In this document: positions 8,888 through 17,593 of the stretch, piece after piece
Layout of the letters: every line of letters begins with the position of its first letter
Position numbering within the stretch: position 1 is the first letter of the stretch
From: Pseudomonadota bacterium
GTDB taxonomy: Bacteria; Pseudomonadota; Gammaproteobacteria; Burkholderiales; Burkholderiaceae_C
Assembly: GCA_020161775.1 (NCBI GenBank)
Contig: JAIUOW010000003.1
Span: 229,977-293,976 of the forward strand
DNA length: 64,000 nt
Direction of reading: 5' to 3'
Notes under the pieces: generated by a model
The model's input: only the letters and a program-made list of their open reading frames with translations
Told to the model about the DNA's origin: nothing
Databases searched by the model: none
Program-made: the position numbers and the translations under genes

Positions 8888-10546
8888 ATGACACAAGGCG
8901 CAAGCAAACGTGGCGGCCGGTTCCGCCGCTCGCAGTTGGCCATGGCGGCCGTATTTGCGGGTCTGGCCGGAACGGCGTCGGCCCAGGCGCCTGCTCCCGC
9001 ACCCGCACCCACACCCACACCCGCTCCCGCACCGCTGACGGCAGCGCCCGCGCCCGTGTTCGCCATCAAGGGCTTCAAGATCACCGGCGAGAACCCGCTG
9101 GGCGATGGTGACACGTCGCGCATCCTGGCGCCGTACCTGCGGGCTGATGCCAACATGGACACCCTCCAGAAAGCCACTTCGGCGCTGGAGGAAGCGCTGC
9201 GGGCCAAGGGCTTTGGCCTGCACCGGGTAGCCTTGCCGCCCCAGGAAGTGGGCGACACCGTCACCCTCGAAATCGTCAAGTTCACGATCAGCAAGCTGAC
9301 CATTGAAGGCGCCAGCCTCTACAGCGAGGCCAATGTCCGCCGCAGCATCCCCGAGCTGCGCGAAGGCCACACGCCCAATTTCAAGACCATGGCGGTGCAG
9401 ACGGCCATTGCCAACGAGAACCCCAACAAGCAGGTCCAGGTCGGCATCAAGGAGGCCGAGGAGCCCGACAAGATCGACGCTACCCTGACCGTCAAGGAAA
9501 GCCGGCCCTGGACATTTGCGCTGGCGCTTTCCAATGGCGGCTCCGAGTCCTCCGGCAAGGACCGTTTCACGGTCACCGGCGGGCATACCAACCTGTTCGA
9601 CCTGGACCACCAGTTCACGGGGGCGTACACCACGTCGATCGAGCGCTTCAGCGATGTGAAGCAGCTGGGCCTGCAGTACCGCGTGCCGCTGTACACGCTG
9701 GGCGGCGTGCTGGGCCTGAGCTACACGCGCTCGGACGTGGTGGGTAATTTCGGTGTGTTTACCAGCACCGGCGCGGGCCACACCTTCGGTGCCACCTACA
9801 CGGCCTACCTGCCGCCCGAAGGCGGCCGGCGCAGCTACGTGACGATGGGCTTTGACGACAAGGTCTTCAACGCGTCCAAAATCAACGACATCCCGGTGCC
9901 CGGCCAGGTCACGCGGCGCAGCCGCCCGGTGACGCTGGGCTACAACGCCCGTACTGAGTCCGACACATCGGTATGGGGCTACAACGTGGAGCTGGCCGCC
10001 AACACCAGCAGCGGCACCGGCAACGACCTGGCGTCCTACCAGACGGAAGACCCCCGCATCACCACCACCCGCTGGAAGGCGCTGCGTGCGGGCATCAACT
10101 ATTCCGCCAGCTTTGCGGGCAACTGGCTGTGGAGCGCACGTTCCCAGATGCAGTACAGCCCCGACGTGCTGATTTCCGGGGAGCAGTTTGGTATCGGTGG
10201 CTCCACGTCGGTGCGCGGCACCGAGAGCGAGCGCCCCATCTCTGGCGACCGTGGCCTGTCGGCGTCGCTGGAAGTCACCACCCCCGAATTCCTGCCGGGC
10301 CTGCGGCTGGCGGGCTTTGTGGACGCCGGCTGGTTGTCCAACAACAATCCAAACGGTACGTCCAAGCCGTCCAGCGACCGGCTGGCTGGCTTGGGGTTGG
10401 GCCTGCGCTATGGCAATGGCCCGGTGTCGATCACGGCGGACTACGGCCGCCTGGTCCGTGGCAGCAACGTGCCACTGACCATCAACACCGGCTCGCCGCA
10501 AAAGGGCGACGAGAAGCTGTACCTCAACATGTCGGTGCGGTTCTGA
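8888..10546 (+). CDS. TpsB/FhaC-ShlB-type outer-membrane transporter (two-partner secretion)
   Basis: Omp85-superfamily outer-membrane protein of about 552 residues, probably exporting a large surface protein. It has a signal peptide (MAAVFAGLAGTASAQ), then an Ala/Pro/Thr-rich linker (APAPAPTPTPAPAP), a POTRA region beginning VFAIKGFKITGENPL with a second one to about 190, and a beta-barrel. The conserved barrel motif appears as GSTSVRGTESER, and the protein ends in LNMSVRF with the terminal Phe of a BAM signal. A GTG at 8876 is an alternative start. No TpsA-type substrate gene with a TPS domain is present in the window, so its cargo is unknown. Confidence 0.85.
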   Translation: MTQGASKRGGRFRRSQLAMAAVFAGLAGTASAQAPAPAPAPTPTPAPAPLTAAPAPVFAIKGFKITGENPLGDGDTSRILAPYLRADANMDTLQKATSALEEALRAKGFGLHRVALPPQEVGDTVTLEIVKFTISKLTIEGASLYSEANVRRSIPELREGHTPNFKTMAVQTAIANENPNKQVQVGIKEAEEPDKIDATLTVKESRPWTFALALSNGGSESSGKDRFTVTGGHTNLFDLDHQFTGAYTTSIERFSDVKQLGLQYRVPLYTLGGVLGLSYTRSDVVGNFGVFTSTGAGHTFGATYTAYLPPEGGRRSYVTMGFDDKVFNASKINDIPVPGQVTRRSRPVTLGYNARTESDTSVWGYNVELAANTSSGTGNDLASYQTEDPRITTTRWKALRAGINYSASFAGNWLWSARSQMQYSPDVLISGEQFGIGGSTSVRGTESERPISGDRGLSASLEVTTPEFLPGLRLAGFVDAGWLSNNNPNGTSKPSSDRLAGLGLGLRYGNGPVSITADYGRLVRGSNVPLTINTGSPQKGDEKLYLNMSVRF

Positions 10547-10551
10547 GCGCC

Positions 10552-10965
10552 ATGGCAGGTTTGCAGGCCGGCGCGCCCACCCCCGTCTCGCTCACGGTGC
10601 ACAACCAGTCCAGGGTGCTGGAGGTTGCTTTTTCAGACGGCGCTTCGTTTCGCATCCCGTTTGAGCTGATGCGGGTCTACTCGCCCTCGGCCGAGGTGCA
10701 AGGCCATGGCCCAGGCCAGGAAGTGCTGCAGACCGGCAAGCGCCATGTCGATCTGGTGGGGCTGGAGCCGGTGGGCAACTACGCGGTGCAGCCTTCGTTC
10801 TCCGATGGCCACGACAGCGGCCTGTTCTCATGGGCATACCTGTACGAGCTGGGTGCGCGCCAGGACCATCTGTGGGCCGAGTACGCGCAGCGGCTGGCCG
10901 CCGCGGGCGTGGACCGCGACGCCCCGATGGCGCCCAAGGGCGGTCACGCCTGCACGCATCACTGA
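10552..10965 (+). CDS. DUF971 domain protein
   Basis: A 137-residue cytoplasmic protein of the DUF971 family, related to the N-terminal domain of gamma-butyrobetaine hydroxylase. Visible family features are the opening strand pattern (LTVHNQSRVLEVAFSDG), the FRIPFELMRVYSPSAEVQGHG motif (residues 39-59), GLEPVGNYAVQPSFSDGHDSG and FSWAYLYELG. Biochemical role unknown; relatives are linked to Fe-S or redox functions. It starts 5 bases after the TpsB-like stop but probably belongs with the downstream ubi genes, beside which it is commonly found in Burkholderiales. Confidence 0.85.
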   Translation: MAGLQAGAPTPVSLTVHNQSRVLEVAFSDGASFRIPFELMRVYSPSAEVQGHGPGQEVLQTGKRHVDLVGLEPVGNYAVQPSFSDGHDSGLFSWAYLYELGARQDHLWAEYAQRLAAAGVDRDAPMAPKGGHACTHH

Positions 10966-11002
10966 CGCCACTGATTGCCTTTCGTCATATTCCCGACAGA
11001 TT

Positions 11003-11020
11003 CCCCGCATGGGTGCGGGG
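11003..11020 (+). terminator. Hairpin between the DUF971 gene and ubiE
   Basis: CCCCGCA (11003-11009) and TGCGGGG (11014-11020) form a perfect 7-bp stem with a TGGG loop. Only TTGTC follows rather than a full T-run, so it is either a weak intrinsic terminator or a stabilising hairpin ahead of ubiE. Confidence 0.4.
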
Positions 11021-11061
11021 TTGTCGCCTTTGCGCAGGGCATTCGGCCCTAGCATTCCCTT

Positions 11062-11793
11062 ATGGCTACCACGCATTTCGGCTTTGAATCTGTCAACGAG
11101 GACGACAAGGCGCGCCGTGTACGCGGCGTGTTCGACTCCGTCGCGCCGCGCTACGACCTCATGAACGACCTCATGTCCATGGGGCTGCACCGCGCCTGGA
11201 AGGCGTACACGGTGATGGTGGCCAACCTGCGCGAGGGCTCCCGCGTGCTGGACATCGCGGGCGGCACGGGTGACCTGGCCCTGGCCTTCGCCAAAAAGGT
11301 CGGCCCCACCGGCCAGGTGGTGCACACCGACATCAACGAGGCCATGCTGCGCACCGGGCGCGACCGGCTGCTGGACGCTGGCGTGGCCGTGCCCACGCTG
11401 GTGTGCGACGCCGAAAAGCTGCCCTTTGCCGACGGGCATTTTGACGCGGTGAGCGTGGCCTTTGGCCTGCGCAACATGACCCACAAGGATGCGGCGCTGG
11501 CCGAGATGAACCGTGTGCTCAAGCCCGGCGGGAAGCTGCTGGTGCTGGAGTTCTCCAAGGTGGCGCGCCCGCTTGAGAAGGTCTACGACTGGTACTCATT
11601 CAGTGTGCTGCCGCGCCTGGGCAAGCTGGTGGCCGGCGACGATGCAAGCTACCGCTACCTGGCGGAATCCATCCGCATGCACCCGGGCCAGCAGGAACTC
11701 AAGGCCATGATGAAAAAAGGCGGCTTTGGCCATGTGGACTATCACAACCTGACCGGCGGCGTGGTGGCCTTGCATGTTGGAATCAAGTGTTGA
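11062..11793 (+). CDS. ubiE: Ubiquinone/menaquinone C-methyltransferase UbiE
   Basis: SAM-dependent C-methyltransferase that methylates 2-polyprenyl-6-methoxy-1,4-benzoquinol in ubiquinone synthesis. At 243 residues it has the normal length. The SAM-binding motif [10 protein letters not shown] is at residues 62-71; further family motifs are [29 protein letters not shown] and the C-terminal [15 protein letters not shown], which is characteristic of UbiE. It heads a same-strand series with a Tim44-domain gene, ubiJ and ubiB, the E. coli order ubiE-ubiJ-ubiB with one gene inserted. Confidence 0.97.
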   Translation: MATTHFGFESVNEDDKARRVRGVFDSVAPRYDLMNDLMSMGLHRAWKAYTVMVANLREGSRVLDIAGGTGDLALAFAKKVGPTGQVVHTDINEAMLRTGRDRLLDAGVAVPTLVCDAEKLPFADGHFDAVSVAFGLRNMTHKDAALAEMNRVLKPGGKLLVLEFSKVARPLEKVYDWYSFSVLPRLGKLVAGDDASYRYLAESIRMHPGQQELKAMMKKGGFGHVDYHNLTGGVVALHVGIKC

Positions 11794-11810
11794 AGTGATC
11801 CGGAGGTGAC

Positions 11811-12818
11811 ATGAAGTTCCTGTCGTTGATTCTTGTGGGCGTGATGCTTGTCGCCATGGCGGATGCCGAGGCCAAGCGCCTGGGCGGCGGCAAGCCGCTG
11901 GGCCGTCAGTCCAGCAACGTGACGCAGCGCGAGGCCGCGCCCGCAGCCCCCGCAGCGCCGGCCCAAAACGCAACCAACGCCGCCGCCGCCAAGCCCTCGG
12001 CGGCGCCTGCGCCTGCGCCTGCCGCCGCCGCGCCCAAGCGCCCGTGGGGTGCCATGCTGGGTGGCCTGGCCGCCGGCCTCGGCCTGGCCTGGCTGGCCAG
12101 TTCGCTGGGGCTTGGCGAGGCATTCGGCCAGTTCATGCTTTTCGGGCTGCTCGCGCTGGTGGTCATGGTGGTGGTCGGCATGGTCATGCGCGCCCGCCGT
12201 GGCCCGGCTGCCCCGGCGGCAGGCGCCGGCCCCTACGCCTTCCAGGGCGCCGGCTCCGCGGCGGACGCCACCGCGGCGCGCCAGTACAGCCCCGACAAGG
12301 TGGGCAACGATGCGTCGGCCCGCCCCTGGGAGCGCAACAGCATGTCGTTTGATGCCGGCAAGTACGCGGGCGCCACGGACGCGGGCGGCGTGCAGATCGG
12401 CTCGGCGCTGGCGGGCTCGCAGTCCTGGGGCGTTCCCGCGGGCTTTGACACCGAAGGTTTCCTGGCTGCGGCCAAGCGCAATTTCGTGACGCTGCAAGAC
12501 GCCTGGGACCAGTCCGACATGGCCACGCTGCGCTCGATGATGACCGACGGCATGGCCGGCGAAATCCGCGCGCAGCTGGTCGAGCGCGAAAGCCACATGG
12601 GCGGCCAGCCCAACAAGACCGACGTCGTCATGCTTGAGGCGCAGCTGCTGGGCATCGAGGACCTGGGCGACGACTACATGGCCAGCGTGGAGTACTCCGG
12701 CATGATCCGTGAACAGCCCTCGGCGGGCCCCAGCCCGTTCCGCGAGGTCTGGAACATGACCAAACCCAAGAACGGCGCGACCGGCTGGCTGGTGGCTGGC
12801 GTGCAGGCCCTGCAGTAA
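11811..12818 (+). CDS. Tim44-like domain membrane protein
   Basis: A 335-residue membrane-associated protein. It begins with a signal-like helix (FLSLILVGVMLVAMADAEAKR), followed by the common RLGGGKPLGRQS motif of bacterial Tim44-domain proteins, an Ala/Pro-rich linker, two membrane helices (about 75-125) and a C-terminal Tim44-like domain (about 215-335) with FVTLQDAWDQSDM and a closing FREVWNMTKP. The ATG at 11811 has a GGAGGT site. Placed between ubiE and ubiJ with 17 and 49 base gaps; a role as scaffold or lipid-binding partner in ubiquinone synthesis is a guess from context. Confidence 0.8.
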   Translation: MKFLSLILVGVMLVAMADAEAKRLGGGKPLGRQSSNVTQREAAPAAPAAPAQNATNAAAAKPSAAPAPAPAAAAPKRPWGAMLGGLAAGLGLAWLASSLGLGEAFGQFMLFGLLALVVMVVVGMVMRARRGPAAPAAGAGPYAFQGAGSAADATAARQYSPDKVGNDASARPWERNSMSFDAGKYAGATDAGGVQIGSALAGSQSWGVPAGFDTEGFLAAAKRNFVTLQDAWDQSDMATLRSMMTDGMAGEIRAQLVERESHMGGQPNKTDVVMLEAQLLGIEDLGDDYMASVEYSGMIREQPSAGPSPFREVWNMTKPKNGATGWLVAGVQALQ

Positions 12819-12867
12819 GCCGGCCGATCTGCTGGCGCGCGAAGGCGGGCCGCATAATCGGGGGACT

Positions 12868-13404
12868 ATGGCAACACAGTCCCCCTTTCCTTTTCTGGAC
12901 ACCTTGTTTGAGAAGCTGGGCGCGGGCCTGCAGCCGCCGGCCTGGGCCGTGGAAGAAACCCACCAGCGCCTGGTGTTGCTGATCAACCATGTGCTGATGC
13001 AGGAACCCGAAGCCCAGGCACGCCTGGCCCGCCAGGCAGGCCGCGTGACCGAGGCGCGCTGGCGCATGTTTTCCATCCGCGTGGCCGCAACGCCGGCGGG
13101 CCTGCTGGAAGTGGCCCCCGCCACCGGCACGCCCGACCTCACGCTGACCCTGACCGAAGAATCCCCCTGGGCCCTGGCCCAGGCCACGCTGCGCGGCGAC
13201 AAGCCGCCCGTGCGCATCGAGGGCGACGTGCAGCTGGCCGCCGAGGTCAACTGGCTGGTGGACAACCTGCGCTGGGATATGGAGGAAGACCTGTCGCGCC
13301 TGATGGGCGACGCGCCGGCCCATGCCTTGATGCAGGGCGTGCGCGGCATGGGCCAGGCCCTGCGCCAGTTCGTGGGCGCCCGTCCGGGCGGCGGCGCGGC
13401 ATGA
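12868..13404 (+). CDS. ubiJ: Ubiquinone biosynthesis accessory factor UbiJ (SCP2 domain)
   Basis: SCP2/sterol-carrier type protein that, in E. coli, binds polyprenyl intermediates and scaffolds the soluble Ubi metabolon with UbiK. The 178 residues begin [18 protein letters not shown]; the SCP2 core lies about 25-120, and the closing region has the UbiJ-type [23 protein letters not shown]-like helix (about 130-152). Its stop overlaps the ubiB start by four bases (ATGA), a strong sign of coupling. A CATAAT at 12853-12858 could be a -10 box for an internal promoter. Confidence 0.88.
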   Translation: MATQSPFPFLDTLFEKLGAGLQPPAWAVEETHQRLVLLINHVLMQEPEAQARLARQAGRVTEARWRMFSIRVAATPAGLLEVAPATGTPDLTLTLTEESPWALAQATLRGDKPPVRIEGDVQLAAEVNWLVDNLRWDMEEDLSRLMGDAPAHALMQGVRGMGQALRQFVGARPGGGAA

Positions 13405-14966
13405 CGCGGTACCTGCGAGGGGTCTTCATTGTCTGGGTGGCGCTGCGCTACGGCCTGGACGAACTGGTCCTGACGAGCTTCCAGAAGCCCTGGCTGCGCG
13501 TGATCGCGCGCATCGTGTCGGTGGGGCGCAACCTGCGCGCGCCGCGGGGCCAGCGCCTGCGCGAGGCACTGGAGCGCCTGGGCCCGATCTTCGTGAAATT
13601 CGGCCAGGTGCTGTCCACCCGGCGTGACCTGCTGCCCACCGACATTGCCGACGAGCTGGCGCGGCTGCAGGACCGGGTGCCGCCGTTTGATTCCGCGGTT
13701 GCCATCGCCACCATCGAGCGGGCGTTCCGCCGGCCCGTGAGCGAGATCTTCGTGAGCTTCGAGCGCGAGCCGGTGGCCAGTGCGTCCATTGCCCAGGTGC
13801 ACTTTGCCGTCATCCGTGACCGCGGCGGCCGCGAGCGCGAGGTGGCCGTCAAGGTGCTGCGCCCCGGCATGCTGCCCGTCATCGAAAAAGACCTGAGCCT
13901 CATGCGCATGATGGCCGGCTGGGTGGAAAGCCTGTCGGCCGACGGCAAACGCCTGAAGCCGCGGGAGGTGGTGGCGGAATTTGACAAATACCTGCACGAC
14001 GAGCTGGACCTGGTGCGCGAGGCCGCCAATGCCGCCCAGCTGCGGCGCAACATGGCGGGGCTGGACCTGGTGCTGATCCCCGAGATGTTCTGGGACTTCT
14101 GCCATCCCGAGGTCATGGTCATGCAGCGCATGCATGGCGTGCCCATCAGCCAGGTGGAGCGCCTGCGCGAGGCGGGCGTGGACACGCGCCAGCTGGCGCG
14201 CGACGGCGTGACGATCTTCTTCACCCAGGTGTTCCGCGACGGCTTCTTCCATGCCGACATGCACCCAGGCAACATCCAGGTCAGCCTGGATGAGGCCACC
14301 TTCGGGCGCTACATCTCGCTGGACTTCGGCATCATCGGCACGCTGACCGAGTACGACAAGGAATACCTGGCGCAGAACTTCACCGCGTTCTTCCGCCGCG
14401 ACTACAAGCGCGTGGCCGAGCTGCACATTGAGTCGGGCTGGGTGCCGCCTGAAACACGCGTGGACGAGCTGGAGGCCGCCGTGCGCACCGTGTGCGAGCC
14501 GTACTTTGACCGCCCGCTCAAGGAGCTGTCGCTGGGCATGGTGCTGATGCGGCTGTTCCAGACCTCGCGGCGCTTTCATGTGGAAATCCAGCCCCAGCTG
14601 GTGCTGCTGCAAAAGACGCTGCTCAACATCGAAGGCCTGGGCCGCCAGCTGGACCCGGACCTGGACTTGTGGAATACCGCAAAGCCGTTCCTGGAGAAAT
14701 GGATGGTCGAGCAGATCGGGCCCCAGCGCCTGATCGAGGAGCTCAAGGCCCAAGCCCCGCGCTATGCCAAGGTGCTGCCCGACCTGCCGCGCCTGCTGCA
14801 CGACTACCTGCGCCAGCGCCCCTCGGACCACCGCCGTGACCTGCAGGACCTGCTGGCGGAGCAGCGCCGCACCAACCGGCTGCTGCAAGCCATCATCTAC
14901 GGTGGTATCGGTTTTGCATTGGGGTTAATCGCCATGCAGATCCTGGTGCGCGTGCGGGTTTTCTAG
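13401..14966 (+). CDS. ubiB: Ubiquinone biosynthesis kinase-like protein UbiB
   Basis: Atypical ABC1/ADCK protein-kinase-like ATPase needed for ubiquinone synthesis and thought to help extract or deliver lipid intermediates. At 521 residues it is close to the usual length. The family signature [14 protein letters not shown] appears near residue 67, the alanine-rich nucleotide loop as ASASIAQVH (about 129-137), the lysine in VAVKVLRPG, and the catalytic-type region in [12 protein letters not shown] with LDFGIIG. A C-terminal membrane helix (about 495-518) anchors it. It overlaps ubiJ by 4 bases. Confidence 0.96.
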   Translation: MTRYLRGVFIVWVALRYGLDELVLTSFQKPWLRVIARIVSVGRNLRAPRGQRLREALERLGPIFVKFGQVLSTRRDLLPTDIADELARLQDRVPPFDSAVAIATIERAFRRPVSEIFVSFEREPVASASIAQVHFAVIRDRGGREREVAVKVLRPGMLPVIEKDLSLMRMMAGWVESLSADGKRLKPREVVAEFDKYLHDELDLVREAANAAQLRRNMAGLDLVLIPEMFWDFCHPEVMVMQRMHGVPISQVERLREAGVDTRQLARDGVTIFFTQVFRDGFFHADMHPGNIQVSLDEATFGRYISLDFGIIGTLTEYDKEYLAQNFTAFFRRDYKRVAELHIESGWVPPETRVDELEAAVRTVCEPYFDRPLKELSLGMVLMRLFQTSRRFHVEIQPQLVLLQKTLLNIEGLGRQLDPDLDLWNTAKPFLEKWMVEQIGPQRLIEELKAQAPRYAKVLPDLPRLLHDYLRQRPSDHRRDLQDLLAEQRRTNRLLQAIIYGGIGFALGLIAMQILVRVRVF

Positions 14967-15037
14967 CCTTTTTTGCCGATAATCCGCGGCAGCCGTCCTG
15001 GCTTGGGTGTGTGACTCAACTTTCACGGAGCGTAGAG

Positions 15038-16495
15038 ATGCTGATTACCTTCATCGTGCTGTACTTGCTGGGCTCGGTCGCCATCGGCCTGTTTGCCGCC
15101 CGCCGCGTACACAACACGGCCGACTATGCGGTGGCCGGCCGCAGCCTGCCTCTGGCCGTGGTGATTGCCACCACTTTTGCCACCTGGTTTGGTTCGGAAA
15201 CCGTGCTGGGGGTGTCTGCGCGGTTCGTGTCCGGCAACCTGGGCGCCGTGGTGGAGGACCCGTTCGGTGCCTCCATGTGCCTGATCCTGGTCGGCCTGTT
15301 TTTTGCCTACAAGCTCTACCAGAAGAACCTCATCACGCTGGGCGACTACTACCGCCAGCGTTACGGCAAGAGCATTGAGGTGGTGTGTTCCACCATCATC
15401 ATCTTCAGCTACCTGGGCTGGGTGGCGGCGCAGATCACGGCCCTGGGCCTGGTGTTCAACCTGCTGTCGCAAGGCGCGATCTCCATTTCCATGGGCATGG
15501 TGATCGGCACCTCCGTGGTGCTGGTGTACACGCTGTATGGCGGCATGTGGTCGGTGGCCATGACCGATTTTGTCCAGATGATCGTGATCGGCGTCGGCCT
15601 GGTGCTGATTGCCTGGTTTGCCGCCGACCTGGCCGGTGGCGCGGGCAAGGTCATTGAGTACGCCGCACGGGAAGGCAAGTTCCAGTTCTTCCCCGCAAGT
15701 AGTGACGGCAAGGAATGGGTCTTTTTCTTTGCCGCGGCCATCACCATGATGCTGGGGTCCATCCCGCAGCAGGACGTGTTCCAGCGGGTGATGTCGTCCA
15801 GGGACGCCAAGACCGCCGTGCGTGGCCCGGTCATTGGCGGGACGCTGTATTTCCTGTTTGCCCTGATTCCGATGTTCGTCGTGACCGCGGCCGTCATGGT
15901 CATGCCCGACGTCGCCCCGGCCCTGCTCCAGGACGATCCACAAAAGGTGTTGCCGACGCTGGTCATGGAGAAGATGCCCGTGATCCTGCAGGTGGCCTTC
16001 TTCGGTGCGCTGCTGTCGGCCATCATGTCCACCGCGTCGGCCACGCTGCTGGCACCCAGCACCACGTTTGTGGAGAACATCCTGCGAAACATCAAGCCCG
16101 GCATGAGCGACCAGGCCACGCTGCGCGCCATGCGCATCAGCGTGCTGGTGTTTACCGTGTGCGTGCTGCTCTATGCCATCACCATGCAGGGCACATCCAT
16201 CTATGAGCTGGTGTCGGGCGCATACCAGGTGCCGCTGGTGGGCGCGTTCACGCCCTTGGTGTTTGGCCTGTACTGGAAACGCGCCACCACCCAGGGCGCC
16301 ATCATGTCGGTGGTGCTGGGGCTGGGGACCTGGCTGCTGTTCATCGCGGTTCCGGGCTGGGCCGATGCCTTCCCGCAGCAGCTCGCCGGGCTGCTGGCCG
16401 CCATCACGGGCATGCTGGCCGGCTCGCTGATGCCGCAGTTCATGGCTGACCACAAGGGCCACGTTCATCACTTCGAGGGATCGGCCAGCGCCTGA
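15038..16495 (+). CDS. Sodium:solute symporter (SSS family)
   Basis: Integral membrane transporter of 485 residues that should couple Na+ entry to uptake of an organic solute. About 13 hydrophobic helices are visible, starting MLITFIVLYLLGSVAIG. Family features include the NTADYAVAGRSLP motif after the first helix, ATWFGSETVLG, GSIPQQDVFQRVMSSRDAK and ALLSAIMSTASATLLAPST. The substrate cannot be assigned. The ATG at 15038 has GGAG 7 bases upstream; a GTG at 15011 in frame is less likely. No cytoplasmic signalling domain is fused to it. Confidence 0.9.
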   Translation: MLITFIVLYLLGSVAIGLFAARRVHNTADYAVAGRSLPLAVVIATTFATWFGSETVLGVSARFVSGNLGAVVEDPFGASMCLILVGLFFAYKLYQKNLITLGDYYRQRYGKSIEVVCSTIIIFSYLGWVAAQITALGLVFNLLSQGAISISMGMVIGTSVVLVYTLYGGMWSVAMTDFVQMIVIGVGLVLIAWFAADLAGGAGKVIEYAAREGKFQFFPASSDGKEWVFFFAAAITMMLGSIPQQDVFQRVMSSRDAKTAVRGPVIGGTLYFLFALIPMFVVTAAVMVMPDVAPALLQDDPQKVLPTLVMEKMPVILQVAFFGALLSAIMSTASATLLAPSTTFVENILRNIKPGMSDQATLRAMRISVLVFTVCVLLYAITMQGTSIYELVSGAYQVPLVGAFTPLVFGLYWKRATTQGAIMSVVLGLGTWLLFIAVPGWADAFPQQLAGLLAAITGMLAGSLMPQFMADHKGHVHHFEGSASA

Positions 16496-16536
16496 TCGTG
16501 TGCCTGCGCCGGGCTGGCGGTGGGCTGGCAGTGGAT

Positions 16537-16556
16537 GGGGGCGTTGAAACGCCCCC
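16537..16556 (+). terminator. Hairpin after the symporter gene
   Basis: GGGGGCGT (16537-16544), loop TGAA, ACGCCCCC (16549-16556): a perfect 8-bp GC stem 42 bases after the symporter stop. No T-run follows (TGCCGCC), so termination would be inefficient or Rho-assisted. A TATAAT box for the next gene begins 8 bases further on. Confidence 0.45.
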
Positions 16557-16569
16557 TGCCGCCTATAAT
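16544..16569 (+). promoter_or_regulatory. Probable promoter of the fmdB-DUF502-aspS group
   Basis: A perfect -10 hexamer TATAAT is at 16564-16569. A TTGAAA at 16544-16549 resembles a -35 box, but the 14-base spacing is short and it lies inside the hairpin loop. Transcription from here would start about 16576, giving a 25-base leader before the fmdB-like ATG at 16601 with no clear ribosome site. Confidence 0.5.
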
Positions 16570-16600
16570 TGAGGGTTTTGCAATCCAGACCCCCACCGCC

Positions 16601-16939
16601 ATGCCTATCTACGCCTACAAATGCGAGTCCTGCGGGCACAGCAAGGACGTCCTGCAGAAAATCTCGGATGCGCCGCTGACCGAATGCCCGGCCTGTGGCA
16701 AGGCCACGTTCTCCAAGCAGGTCACCGCCGCGGGCTTCCAGCTCAAGGGATCAGGCTGGTACGCCACCGATTTCAAGGGTGGCAGTACCGCCAGCCCGGC
16801 GCCTGCCTCCACGGCTGGCGCCAAGCCCGCGGACGCCAAGCCTGCGGACAGCAAGCCGTCTGACTCGTCCCCCGCCAAAGCCGAGTCGGCGCCGTCGGCA
16901 TCCGCCGGTGGCTGCGGCAGTGCCTGCGCCTGCCACTGA
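16601..16939 (+). CDS. FmdB family zinc-ribbon protein
   Basis: Small cytoplasmic protein of 112 residues with an N-terminal zinc ribbon: MPIYAYKCESCGHSKDVLQK gives the first Cys pair (C8, C11) and TECPACGKATF the second. A low-complexity Ala/Pro/Ser/Lys tail with repeated KPADAKPAD-like units follows and ends in a Cys/Gly-rich CGSACACH. The family is widespread, often annotated as a putative regulator, with no settled function. In Comamonadaceae it regularly sits before DUF502 and aspS, as here. Start chosen at the canonical MPIYAY. Confidence 0.85.
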   Translation: MPIYAYKCESCGHSKDVLQKISDAPLTECPACGKATFSKQVTAAGFQLKGSGWYATDFKGGSTASPAPASTAGAKPADAKPADSKPSDSSPAKAESAPSASAGGCGSACACH

Positions 16940-16947
16940 AAGCCCGA

Positions 16948-17568
16948 ATGGCTGCGCTGCGCAAATGGCTTTTTGCCGGGTTGCTGGTCATCGTTCCGGT
17001 GGCCATCACGGTCTGGGTGCTTCAATGGATCATTGGCACGCTGGACCAGACCCTGCTGATCCTGCCGGCTGCCTGGCAGCCCGACAAGCTGCTGGGCGTT
17101 CACATACCCGGCTTTGGCGTGATCCTGGCGCTGGCCATCCTGCTGGCCGTGGGCGCAGCCGCCAGCAACTTCTTTGGCCGCACCCTGTTGGGCTGGTGGC
17201 ACAACCTGCTGGGGCGCATCCCGGTGGTGCGCTCCATCTACCTGAGCGTCAAGCAGGTCTCCGACACCCTGTTTTCCGAAACCGGCAACGCCTTTCGCAC
17301 AGCGGTGCTGATCCAGTGGCCGCGTGAGAACATGTGGACCATCGGCTTCGTCACCGGCACGCCGGGCGGTGACGTGGCCAACTACCTGCAGGGCGAATAC
17401 CTCAGTGTTTACGTGCCCACGACGCCCAATCCCACGGGCGGCTATTTTGTGATGCTGCGCCGCGAGGACTGCATCGAGCTGAAGATGAGCGTGGACGATG
17501 CGCTCAAGTACATCGTCTCCATGGGCGTCGTCGTACCCGGCGGCCCCTTCAACCAGAACATCAAGTGA
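16948..17568 (+). CDS. DUF502 family membrane protein
   Basis: A 206-residue inner-membrane protein of the DUF502 family. Two N-terminal hydrophobic helices are visible (about 7-28 and 58-78), separated by a short loop ([12 protein letters not shown]). A soluble region follows, with the family motifs [19 protein letters not shown] and MWTIGFVTG, and [14 protein letters not shown] and VSMGVVVPG near the end. The function is unknown. The gene lies 8 bases after fmdB and 25 bases before aspS, so all three are probably on one message. Confidence 0.88.
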   Translation: MAALRKWLFAGLLVIVPVAITVWVLQWIIGTLDQTLLILPAAWQPDKLLGVHIPGFGVILALAILLAVGAAASNFFGRTLLGWWHNLLGRIPVVRSIYLSVKQVSDTLFSETGNAFRTAVLIQWPRENMWTIGFVTGTPGGDVANYLQGEYLSVYVPTTPNPTGGYFVMLRREDCIELKMSVDDALKYIVSMGVVVPGGPFNQNIK

Positions 17569-17593
17569 AGCGCCCGTGCGGCGCAGCCATGCC

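Noticed and set aside
11742-14888. A 1048-codon open frame on the minus strand opposite the Tim44-domain, ubiJ and ubiB genes
   Set aside because: The opposite strand carries three well-supported genes in conserved order; the composition of this frame is that of an antisense shadow.
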